A stretch of 7,763 bases of DNA from an uncultured Nitrospira sp. (GTDB taxonomy: Bacteria > Nitrospirota > Nitrospiria > Nitrospirales > Nitrospiraceae), in assembly GCA_946479785.1 (NCBI GenBank), contig CAMLHQ010000119.1, positions 1 to 7,763 of the forward strand, given 5' to 3'. Shown here piece after piece: positions 1 through 7,763 of the stretch. Position 1 is the stretch's first letter. Each line of letters opens with the position of its first letter. The position numbers and the translations under genes were made by a program. The notes below the pieces were generated by a model. That model was given only the letters and a program-made list of their open reading frames with translations, ran no database searches and had not been told where the DNA came from.

Positions 1-98
1 TGGGGGTTAGGCCGACACCATCGAGTGCGAACCCGTTATAAACCGAATAAACCGACGACATCTTTTGAGTTAACTTAACATCACGAGGAGGTTCTGTC

Positions 99-398
99 AT
101 GAGCACAGCTGCGAAGGAGAAGAAGAACGTGGCCAAGGGCTTTCAGCCCCTGGGCGACCGCGTGTTCGTCACCTACACAGAAGAGTTGGAACGGACTGCC
201 GGCGGGATTTATGTGCCGGATTCGGCCAAGGAAAAGCCGCAGCGGGGTATCGTCCAAGCCGTCGGCAAGAAGGTCGAGAACGTGAAAGTCGGCGACCAGG
301 TTCTGTTTGACAAGTATTCAGGCAGCAAGCTCCGGATCGAGGATGAAGAATGCTTGATCCTCAAAGAAGAAGACGTCCTCGGTATCTTCACCAGCTAA
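99..398 (+). CDS. groES: GroES (Cpn10) co-chaperonin
   Basis: The 99-residue product is the lid of the GroEL folding chamber. It forms a heptameric cap that binds ATP-loaded GroEL in the cytoplasm. The Cpn10 fold begins at FQPLGDRV (residues 15-22), followed by the mobile loop around residues 28-45 with AGGIYVPDSAKEKP, and ends with the strand pattern ECLILKEEDVLGIF. The start is well supported by GAGGAGG at 85-91, 7 nt before the ATG. There are three oddities. Fourteen mostly charged residues precede the usual N-terminus. The hydrophobic tripeptide of the mobile loop is Ile-Tyr-Val, where E. coli has Ile-Val-Leu. The segment between AVGKK and VKVGDQVLF is about nine residues shorter than in E. 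coli, so the roof hairpin seems absent. groEL follows 45 nt downstream and is surely in the same operon. Confidence 0.97.
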   Translation: MSTAAKEKKNVAKGFQPLGDRVFVTYTEELERTAGGIYVPDSAKEKPQRGIVQAVGKKVENVKVGDQVLFDKYSGSKLRIEDEECLILKEEDVLGIFTS

Positions 399-431
399 TC
401 TCGACAAAAAGAACACTCACTAAGATAGTAA

Positions 432-2081
<1,650 letters not shown>

Positions 2082-2111
2082 GCATTAGCTGAGAGCAATT
2101 TGCGATCAGCA

Positions 2112-2154
2112 ACGAAGGGCCCAGCGGCGATCCCGCTGGGCCCTTCGTATTTCT
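2112..2154 (+). terminator. Intrinsic terminator of the groES-groEL operon
   Basis: A perfect 15-bp GC-rich stem (left arm 2113-2127, right arm 2133-2147, 5-nt loop CGATC) extends by one A-T pair at 2112/2148. It is followed by a short T-rich tail, TATTTCT. It begins 31 nt after the groEL stop. The tail is weak for a Rho-independent terminator, but the stem is very stable. It also sits between convergent genes, so it may serve to block transcription from both sides, although no T tract is seen on the minus-strand side. Confidence 0.88.
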
Positions 2155-2243
2155 AGCCAGACAGGGGCAGGTCAATCTCTGTGTTGAAACAGGCTCGAGC
2201 ACTTGTTACGCGGGAAGAGTGCCTGCCCCCTTCTCTCCATTCC

Positions 2244-3092
2244 TTACGGCAAAAGCTGGGGCAACGCACTCACCAGCGCACGTTCCAGTTTCGGTTTCGC
2301 TTCTTCGGGCGTCAGGCGAATCTGCCTCGCCCAAAGGACAAGCCGATTCTCTTGCCACAACATGTTATCTGTTTCTTGTAGTTGCTGTCCCTTATCCAGT
2401 GCGGTCGACCGTCCGCCCGCGACAATACCGCCGGCCGTACTTGCCCCAGTCGCAGTCACTTGCCGGTCTTTTTGTGCCCCTGAAATCGTATGTGTCACAG
2501 TACCCTTTTTCCGTTGGGCAATGCGGACATCCATAATAATGTTGTACTCAATAACTTGGGAGTTATTGGCCATTAAAGTGCCAAGCGGCGACACTGCCTG
2601 GTGCCCTCCTAGCGGAGCAGCTGCCCTACCGATACCACCAGAGAGACCACCTAAACCTGCTGATGTATTTTTACCTCCGTCTAGCGATGGGTTCTCACCA
2701 AAAAAACGGAGCGTGTAAAAGACATGAAAATTCGCCTGGTCCGGATCGTCAATTATCTTATACCCCTGAGCGACAAGGCCTTCCCGCAACTGGTTACGCA
2801 AATCGTAGCTTTGCTCTTGGGTGACATTCTTATAGGAGATCCATGCCGTACGATCCTCGAGCTTAACAGGGGTGGCATCAGGTATGGGGCCTGCCCACCA
2901 CTGTCCCGTTTGCAACTGGGCATTACGGTCTCCCATCATCTGACCCATGTCCCGACAAGCACTCAGGCTTCCAGTGAATATCACTAGACTGAGCAGTAGC
3001 ATGAGGTTGTTGTATCTTCGCATCTCACCCTGCTTTTTCGTGTTTGGAGGCCCCCCGACGCCGCATGAACCGGGACTGGATACATCATTCAT
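2244..3092 (-). CDS. TraT-family outer-membrane lipoprotein
   Basis: This is a 282-residue lipoprotein resembling TraT, the surface-exclusion and serum-resistance protein of F-type plasmids. Recognisable TraT features are AWISYKN near residue 83, YNIIMDVRIAQRKKGTV at 183-199 (E. coli TraT has YTMITDVQIAERTKATV), and a C-terminal PEEAKPKLERAL matching TraT FEEAKPVLEDQL. A hydrophobic signal segment (about 30-45) ends in lipobox LSAC with Cys46 and Arg at +2, consistent with export to the outer membrane. The Gly-rich middle (about 138-163) is shorter and less hydrophobic than in TraT. The start at 3092 has AAGGAGG at 3099-3105 with 6-nt spacing. An internal ATG at 3023 would give a typical 22-residue signal peptide (259-residue product) but has only a weak ribosome site. 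No other transfer gene is nearby, so a role in conjugation is not implied. An envelope role is the safer inference. Confidence 0.85.
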   Translation of the reverse strand: MNDVSSPGSCGVGGPPNTKKQGEMRRYNNLMLLLSLVIFTGSLSACRDMGQMMGDRNAQLQTGQWWAGPIPDATPVKLEDRTAWISYKNVTQEQSYDLRNQLREGLVAQGYKIIDDPDQANFHVFYTLRFFGENPSLDGGKNTSAGLGGLSGGIGRAAAPLGGHQAVSPLGTLMANNSQVIEYNIIMDVRIAQRKKGTVTHTISGAQKDRQVTATGASTAGGIVAGGRSTALDKGQQLQETDNMLWQENRLVLWARQIRLTPEEAKPKLERALVSALPQLLP

Positions 3093-3131
3093 CACAAACC
3101 TCCTTGTTGGATATGAAAGCCCGCTGAACCT

Positions 3132-3175
3132 CATGTCATTTCTGTCACGATGCACGATTTCGCCATGTCATCTCT
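3132..3175. repeat. Direct repeat upstream of the traT-like gene, possible operator
   Basis: Two 12-nt copies, CATGTCATTTCT at 3132-3143 and CATGTCATCTCT at 3164-3175, differ at one base. Their starts are 32 nt apart, about three turns of the helix. Between them is CACGATGCACGAT (3147-3159), itself a tandem 6-mer. The array lies about 40-85 nt upstream of the traT-like start on the minus strand, where a promoter or operator is expected. That position makes a regulator site plausible, but no partner protein is known. Confidence 0.4.
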
Positions 3176-3733
3176 CTGCGGCATGCGAAGGCCGTTGTAT
3201 GAAGGAGCCACATTGACAGGCCGTTTCTGCCCGACGAAGAAAGGGAGCGACTAAAGAAAGCAGGACTGAAAAAGGGATCAACGATGAAGGTATCCGTGAC
3301 TGATCGCAAAAGGAATCTTGGCCCGGAAGAGGGAGGCTGACCGTTGGTGTGAGGCGATGCACAATTACCTCTCTCAGCTTCTCACCCGAGAAGTTACAAC
3401 GGTCATCAGTTGTGAAGAGCGTTTCGCGGAGCACTTTATCTGTAAGTCCTCTTTCTACACAATAGGGCCTAATGGCCTTACCCAATGGTGAATTAAAATA
3501 CATCTATTTCGCTGGGACTCGCTAACGCTTATACATATGAGCAATCGCTGCACCAGAGCACGCGCCAAGAGATGCATTGAGTCTTTTGAGTGCGTAGATC
3601 CATCTCTTGTTACGATGAGCCAACGATATAGCAGACCATCACTTGTCCAATGGATCCAAGCGCTTACACCTAGCAACGTTTATTATTTTTCCTGAGAGGA
3701 TGAGACGCTGTTTTACTTGGATCACGTTGCGTT
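3176..3733. other. Non-coding or degenerate stretch, no gene supported
   Basis: This stretch of over 500 nt contains only short reading frames with no ribosome site, no recognisable protein pattern and unbiased codon use. It is more AT-rich than the flanking operons. One plus-strand frame stays open for 63 codons (3300-3488) but has no good start. A 6-bp hairpin with loop TAAT lies near 3466-3481 (AGGGCC/GGCCTT, one G-T pair) and has no T tract. An AT-rich patch with TATTAT at 3681-3686 could be a -10 element for the downstream gene, but no fitting -35 is present. I see no tRNA, insertion-sequence end or attachment site. Confidence 0.5.
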
Positions 3734-3775
3734 CTGTTGCGCTTCCTCGAAGCGAACAGTAGAGTTCAGCAACAG
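3734..3775 (+). other. Hairpin with alternative pairing in the leader of the 3898 gene
   Basis: CTGTTGCGCTTC (3734-3745) pairs with GAAGCGAACAG (3749-3759). This gives an 11-bp stem with one bulged G and a 3-nt loop. The left segment CTGTTGC (3734-3740) can instead form a perfect 7-bp pair with GCAACAG at 3769-3775. The two pairings exclude each other, the arrangement found in switching leaders. Whether this region is transcribed is unknown. Confidence 0.35.
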
Positions 3776-3811
3776 GGAGAAGACGAAGAAGCCACAGCAT
3801 GAGGCATTATT

Positions 3812-3834
3812 GACGCTCACTGGTGAGCAGCGTC
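3812..3834. other. Second hairpin or palindrome before the 3898 gene
   Basis: GCTCACTGGTGAGC (3815-3828) is a palindrome apart from its two central bases. The flanks GACGC (3812-3816) and GCGTC (3830-3834) can also pair with each other, giving two nested options. It could be a protein-binding dyad or an RNA hairpin about 65 nt upstream of the start at 3898. It is not followed by a T tract, so it is not a terminator on the plus strand. Confidence 0.35.
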
Positions 3835-3897
3835 TCCAAGTCCCCTGTGTGGATCTGGATGCGACGCACCTGATCCGAAATTCGGAAAGAAACGCTC

Positions 3898-4251
3898 ATG
3901 ATTGTCGAAGTCGAGTCCAACGAGAATTGCGAAGCAAGCTTTTTTGCGCGCTTCAAGGAAGCCGGCCCCGCTCGACCGGTCACGCAGGTCCGTCTCTTTG
4001 ACCGCAATCCCACCGGCGAATGGTACTGGGTTACAGGTTGGAGCGACGATCCAACCACGCCTGTCTGTCCCGCCCATGCTCAACTCGTCGAAGACTCCGG
4101 AGCAGGGCTGGCTCACCTCGTCTTTGGTGGAATTTTCGGGCTGCGCTTCAAGCCCATCAATATCGATGAGCCCTGGAGTCTCGACAGCCCGCATCAATGG
4201 GGAGAAGCCTACCTCTCGCTCGCCAGCGAGCGCGACATCCATTACGGTTAG
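3898..4251 (+). CDS. Small hypothetical protein, Trp-rich, unknown function
   Basis: I do not recognise this 117-residue protein. It is predicted soluble, with no signal peptide or membrane segment. It has five Trp, clustered in EWYWVTGW (41-48) and near the C-terminus (residues 93 and 101). A single CPAH motif (57-60) is too little to call a metal site. Codons follow the normal pattern for this genome: GC is high at position 3 and low at position 2. The alternation of aromatic and charged residues (VRLFDRNPTGEWYWV) looks like a folded beta-rich domain. The ATG at 3898 is the only good start after an in-frame stop at 3871. Its ribosome site is weak (GGAAAG, 8 nt before). An exactly in-register antisense frame (3817-4242, minus) has a better ribosome site, so strand choice is not fully settled. 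Confidence 0.6.
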   Translation: MIVEVESNENCEASFFARFKEAGPARPVTQVRLFDRNPTGEWYWVTGWSDDPTTPVCPAHAQLVEDSGAGLAHLVFGGIFGLRFKPINIDEPWSLDSPHQWGEAYLSLASERDIHYG

Positions 4252-4346
4252 CCTCCAGCACCTTGCTCACGGCAGAACGCCCGCCTCACCTCGATCAGAA
4301 GCACTTAGGATTCCCACCGCACCGCCAGCAAAGAATGCGAAACAAT

Positions 4347-4374
4347 TTGAGGCTAAAACCTACGTGTCTATACT
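4347..4374 (+). promoter_or_regulatory. Sigma70-type promoter for the kinase-regulator operon
   Basis: The -35 TTGAGG (4347-4352; TTGA matches consensus) and the -10 TATACT (4369-4374; five of six match) are separated by 16 nt. Initiation would fall near 4381, giving a leader of about 32 nt before the ATG at 4413. The position, between a stop codon and the kinase start, supports a separate transcription unit from the 3898 gene. Confidence 0.45.
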
Positions 4375-4412
4375 AGATAAGCTATCCCGATCGAGGCTCG
4401 ATCTATTTTTCA

Positions 4413-7085
4413 ATGCTTATCACAGAATCCCCGATATTCGATCGCGTCCTGAGGACCCTGCAGAAGAGGGCTCACCTGCTGATCGCCTGCTGCACGGCGG
4501 TCATCTTCACCGTCGATTTTTACTTTCCTATCGGCTTTGCTCCGTGGCTTCCCTATTTTGTCCTGGCATTTGCACTATCGCGCCTGTCTCAACCGAGAAC
4601 CTTGGTGTTCGCAACCGCGCTCTGGTCCCTTGCCATCATGGGAGAGCCGCTGCTTCACTCCGAAGCCGGAAACCTCTTGGTTGAAGGCGTGTTCAACCGG
4701 ACATTGGGAATGATCACGCTCTGGATTCTGACCGGCCTCCTTTGGGCCGATATGGTCGCACGACACGACAAACAGGCCAGTGAATCCAGGCTCAAAGCCA
4801 TTGTGCAGGGAGCGTTGGATGCCGTGGTCACCATGGACCGGACCGGCCATGTGGTCGAGTGGAACCCGCGGGCGGAGATGATATTCGGATACTCCAGAGA
4901 CGAAGCCGTCGGCCGGTTGCTCACTGAACTGATCATTCCCGTACACTTTCGCGAGGCTCATGCCAAGGGCATGCAGCGGTTTTTGTCGACCGGCGAACAA
5001 GAGATTCTTGGTCGGCGCATTGAAATCACGGCGCTTCGGAAGAACGGCACAGAGTTTCCGGTCGAGTTGACCGTCATTCCATTGCACCTGGGCCAACAGG
5101 TGCTGTTTTCTTCGTTTATTCGAGACATCAGCGAGCGCAAAGAAAGCGAGAGCGCGTTACGGCAGACCGCGACATTCATCGAGTCCCTCTTCGACCACCT
5201 TCCGAACATGGTGTTTGTCAAAGACGCGCAGGACCTCCGCTTCGTACGGTTCAACAAGGCCGGCGAAGAACTGGTCGGCCATTCCCGCTCCGAACTCCTG
5301 GGCAAGAACGACTACGATTTCTTTCCCAGGGAGGAAGCCGACTTCTTTACGAATAAGGACCGGGAGACACTAGCCAACGGCCGCTTGACGGATATTCCCG
5401 AAGAAACCATTCAGACGAAGAGCAAGGGCATGAGGATCCTCCATACGAAAAAGATTCCCATATGCGACTCGAGCGGCGCACCACAGTATCTCCTGGGCAT
5501 TTCAGAGGACGTGACTGAACGCAAGGAAGCGGAAGCGGCTTTAGTGCGCGCCCGCTTGGCGGCGGAAGAGGCCAACAAGGCGAAGAGCGATTTTCTGGCC
5601 AACATGAGCCATGAAATGCGCACACCGCTGAACGCGATCATGGGGATTGCGGATTTTCTGACCCATACCAGACTGTCGCCGGAACAGTTGTCCTTGGTCC
5701 AACGCTGCATGAAAGCCAGCGATGGTCTGCTCCGGTTGATTGATGATCTGCTGTTGGCGTCAAAAGCCGAATCTGGAACGCTGGAATTGGTGCCCGAACC
5801 TTTCGTCCTGCGCGACCTCGTGACGGAATGCACCAATCTGATGCTGACGCAAGCACGGGAGAAAGGACTGGCATTGACCGCTCACCTTGACCCCAGCCTC
5901 CCCATCAGACTCGTGGGAGACGCCCATCGCCTGCAGCAAATCTTGCTCAATCTGATCAGAAACGCGATCAAGTTCACCAACACGGGAAGCATCGAGGTAC
6001 GCGTCACATCATCTCCGGACAATCCGGAAGAGGGCCACATCCGCTTTGCCGTCGCCGATACGGGAATCGGCATCTCACCGGAATTGCGTGAGCGGATTTT
6101 CGAGCGCTTCACCCAGGCCGATTCCCGCTCCAACAGGGAATATGGCGGCGTGGGACTCGGGCTGTCTATTTGCAAACAGCTGGTCGAGCTCATGGGAGGC
6201 CGCATCTGGGTGACCGGCGGCCAGGGCCAGGGCAGTACTTTTTCGTTCACGGTTCCTCTGAAAGCCGCAGCCGGCTCCCCGACTCTTCGCCACGGAGATC
6301 AGAGCACACAGGGAGTCCGGGCAGCGAACAGACCGGCCGGGATCGGAGCAACCGATCGGGGGTTGAAAATTCTCCTGGCCGAGGATTTTATCGAGTCGCA
6401 GGACGTGATGCGATTGTATCTCCGCGAGACGGCCCATCAGCTCGACTGCGTCACCAACGGAGCCGACGCAGCTATCTGCTTCAAGGCCGGCATGTACGAT
6501 CTGGTGTTCATGGATTTGCAGATGCCTCAAATGGACGGCTATACAGCAACCAGAGAGATCCGCGCGTGGGAAAACAAAGTCGGACGCCAGCGCACACCCA
6601 TTATTGCCTTGACGGCCAATGGCCTCAGCGAGGCGAAGCACGCAAGCCAGGCCGCCGGCTGCGACGATTTTCTCACCAAGCCGATTAAGATGGAAACCAT
6701 CCTACAGGCAATCCGGCAGCATGGATACGGCAGCGCAAACGCCGCGGCGGGCACACAAGCCGCTCCGGACGGCAGTCCATCACTCGACCTGGCATTGGCC
6801 CAGCTGAAACCGAAATTCTTCCGCAACCGCCGTCACGATGTATCGCTCCTCCGGACAGCCATCACGGAACACAACTTCTCCCAGATCGAGACCATCGGCC
6901 ATCGCATCAAAGGCCTGGCCGGCTCATATGGCCTGCACGAGATCGGCGACATCGGTGGGAGCATCGAACAGGCGGCGCTGAAGCGAGACCTCGACCGCGT
7001 CACTTTTGAAGTGTCGAGATTGCTCAATGCCCTCCGCGCTGCGGAAGAGAGCGGTTCGACCGGTCCTGAAAGCCACGCTGCATGA
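4413..7085 (+). CDS. Membrane hybrid sensor histidine kinase, PAS-PAS-HisKA-HATPase-REC-HPt
   Basis: This 890-residue hybrid kinase senses an unknown signal and passes phosphate through three internal sites. The N-terminus has about four hydrophobic membrane segments (roughly 22-38, 43-57, 63-77, 98-115). Two PAS domains follow (about 124-240 and 251-372), then a helical linker into HisKA with SHEMRTPLNA and phosphoacceptor His400. The ATPase domain has an N box (NLIRNAIKFT, Asn517), G1 box DTGIGIS (Asp549), F box and GVGLGLSI. A receiver domain follows, with Glu657/Asp658, phosphoacceptor Asp701 in MDLQMPQMDGY, Thr734 and Lys756. A C-terminal HPt carries His830 in HRIKGLAG. All catalytic residues are present. 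The ATG at 4413 is the only start after an in-frame stop at 4374, but no clear ribosome site precedes it. The PAS ligand (haem, flavin or other) cannot be told from sequence alone. The response regulator begins 19 nt after the stop. Confidence 0.96.
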   Translation: MLITESPIFDRVLRTLQKRAHLLIACCTAVIFTVDFYFPIGFAPWLPYFVLAFALSRLSQPRTLVFATALWSLAIMGEPLLHSEAGNLLVEGVFNRTLGMITLWILTGLLWADMVARHDKQASESRLKAIVQGALDAVVTMDRTGHVVEWNPRAEMIFGYSRDEAVGRLLTELIIPVHFREAHAKGMQRFLSTGEQEILGRRIEITALRKNGTEFPVELTVIPLHLGQQVLFSSFIRDISERKESESALRQTATFIESLFDHLPNMVFVKDAQDLRFVRFNKAGEELVGHSRSELLGKNDYDFFPREEADFFTNKDRETLANGRLTDIPEETIQTKSKGMRILHTKKIPICDSSGAPQYLLGISEDVTERKEAEAALVRARLAAEEANKAKSDFLANMSHEMRTPLNAIMGIADFLTHTRLSPEQLSLVQRCMKASDGLLRLIDDLLLASKAESGTLELVPEPFVLRDLVTECTNLMLTQAREKGLALTAHLDPSLPIRLVGDAHRLQQILLNLIRNAIKFTNTGSIEVRVTSSPDNPEEGHIRFAVADTGIGISPELRERIFERFTQADSRSNREYGGVGLGLSICKQLVELMGGRIWVTGGQGQGSTFSFTVPLKAAAGSPTLRHGDQSTQGVRAANRPAGIGATDRGLKILLAEDFIESQDVMRLYLRETAHQLDCVTNGADAAICFKAGMYDLVFMDLQMPQMDGYTATREIRAWENKVGRQRTPIIALTANGLSEAKHASQAAGCDDFLTKPIKMETILQAIRQHGYGSANAAAGTQAAPDGSPSLDLALAQLKPKFFRNRRHDVSLLRTAITEHNFSQIETIGHRIKGLAGSYGLHEIGDIGGSIEQAALKRDLDRVTFEVSRLLNALRAAEESGSTGPESHAA

Positions 7086-7104
7086 ACCATCACAAGGAGA
7101 TCTC

Positions 7105-7740
7105 ATGAGCATTCTGATCGTCGATGATTTTGAAGAACAACGTGAATTGCTGGGATTGACGCTGAAGCAGGCCGGCTATCGCTCGCTGATATTTGCCGAC
7201 TCGGCAAGGGACGCCTTGAAGCGCCTCGGTATCGGAGGTTCCGCTTCAGCCGACCGGATCGACATTGTTCTCATGGACCTTCACATGCCCGACATGGACG
7301 GGCTTGAGGCATGCCGTCGAATCAGGGAAGAGGAGCGGCTGCAACATCTGCCCGTGATCGTCGTGACCGGAAGAACGGATGCTTCCAACCTCACGGCAGC
7401 CTATACGGCCGGCGCCACGGATTACATCCGCAAACCGGTCATCCCCGCCGAATTGGTCGCCCGCGTGTCAATGGCCATGAGCCTGAAAGAGGAATTCGAC
7501 AATCGGACGGAGCGAGAACAAAACCTCGCAGAACAGACAAAGCAATTGGACCGGACCGTGCAGGAACTCAAGACGCTTCGCGGCACCATTTGCCTGTGCG
7601 CCAAATGCAAACGTGTCAAAAACGCAGGAATCTGGCAGCGCCTTGAAGACTTCTTAGAGGAAAAGCTCAATGCCAAGATCACATCAGGCGTGTGTAACCG
7701 ATGCACGAGCGAGACGGCAGGCCCAGGCGGTGGTCGCTGA
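7105..7740 (+). CDS. Response regulator, REC plus Cys4-type C-terminal module
   Basis: The 211-residue protein is the likely final acceptor of phosphate from the upstream kinase's HPt domain. The receiver (1-125) has the acidic pair Asp7/Asp8, phosphoacceptor Asp58 in LMDLHMPDMDG, Thr88 and Lys110. A helical, probably coiled-coil linker spans about 127-158. The C-terminal module (161-200) has C-A-K-C (165/168), a GIWQRLEDFLEE helix and C-N-R-C (197/200), with an extra Cys163. It resembles the PICxxCKKIRDxxGYWxxxExY...HGICPxC module found at the end of many REC and PAS proteins, probably a zinc site. The usual His before the second Cys pair is Ser here (TSGVC). There is no DNA-binding or cyclase domain. 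AAGGAG at 7094-7099, 5 nt before the ATG, fixes the start. The kinase stop lies 19 nt upstream, so the two genes are co-transcribed. Confidence 0.94.
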   Translation: MSILIVDDFEEQRELLGLTLKQAGYRSLIFADSARDALKRLGIGGSASADRIDIVLMDLHMPDMDGLEACRRIREEERLQHLPVIVVTGRTDASNLTAAYTAGATDYIRKPVIPAELVARVSMAMSLKEEFDNRTEREQNLAEQTKQLDRTVQELKTLRGTICLCAKCKRVKNAGIWQRLEDFLEEKLNAKITSGVCNRCTSETAGPGGGR

Positions 7741-7763
7741 CAGACCGGTGTCCGCTGCTCGAT

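Noticed and set aside
7..31. Possible CIRCE (HrcA) operator before groES: GAGTGCGAA at 23-31 resembles the right half-site GAGTGCTAA.
   Set aside because: The left arm is poor (TTAGGCCGA) and the spacing is 7 rather than 9, so only a half-site is seen. A TATAAA at 37-42 could be a -10, but its -35 is weak.
2164..2229. 8-bp inverted repeat GGGGCAGG/CCTGCCCC as a terminator for the traT-like gene.
   Set aside because: The loop is about 50 nt and there is no T tract on the minus strand, so it is not a credible intrinsic terminator.
3300..3491. 63-codon open stretch on the plus strand with some protein-like character (READRWCEAMHNYLSQLL).
   Set aside because: It has no start codon with a ribosome site near its beginning and no recognised family. 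It could be a gene remnant but is not supportable from sequence alone.
3168..3676. Two minus-strand frames of 111 and 73 codons in the non-coding stretch.
   Set aside because: No ribosome site, atypical composition and no motif.
3902..4684. 260-codon plus-strand frame overlapping both the small protein gene and the kinase start.
   Set aside because: Its product is a Ser/Arg/Pro-rich string typical of an off-frame translation, and it conflicts with the kinase N-terminus.
6170..6688. 172-codon frame inside the kinase gene.
   Set aside because: It overlaps the ATPase and receiver domains in another frame, and its product has shadow composition.

Overview
This window looks like a piece of bacterial chromosome of moderately high GC. 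It has two well-conserved blocks, groES-groEL on the left and a two-gene signalling cassette on the right. They are separated by about 2.2 kb of looser, visibly more AT-rich accessory DNA. The GroEL sequence and the large PAS-containing hybrid kinase resemble those of Nitrospirota (Nitrospira-like) or neighbouring environmental phyla. That assignment is an impression from protein style, not a search result.

Layout. 1-98: leader of the chaperonin operon. 99-2081: groES and groEL, 45 nt apart, each with a strong Shine-Dalgarno site, closed by a 15-bp stem terminator at 2112-2154. 2244-3092 (minus strand): a TraT-family outer-membrane lipoprotein, convergent with groEL. 3093-3897: about 800 nt without a convincing gene. 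It holds a near-perfect direct repeat upstream of the traT-like gene and two hairpins, one with an alternative pairing partner, in front of the next gene. 3898-4251: a small Trp-rich protein of unknown function, with an exactly in-register antisense reading frame on the other strand. 4347-4374: a good sigma70-type promoter. 4413-7085: a membrane-anchored hybrid histidine kinase with the order TM-PAS-PAS-HisKA-HATPase-REC-HPt. 7105-7740: a response regulator 19 nt downstream, with a receiver domain, a coiled-coil linker and a Cys4-type C-terminal module.

How the genes work together. GroES and GroEL form the standard folding chamber, though this GroES has an N-terminal extension and appears to lack the roof hairpin seen in E. 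coli GroES. The kinase and regulator together carry all four phosphotransfer residues of a His-Asp-His-Asp relay (kinase His400, Asp701, His830; regulator Asp58). They are very probably co-transcribed and form one signalling pathway. The regulator has no DNA-binding domain, so its output is probably protein-protein or metal-dependent. I see no evidence for a CRISPR array, tRNA, rRNA, insertion sequence, toxin-antitoxin pair or a clearly new multi-gene system. The most unusual elements are the Cys-rich regulator, the chromosomal TraT-like lipoprotein and the structured non-coding stretch at 3093-3897.
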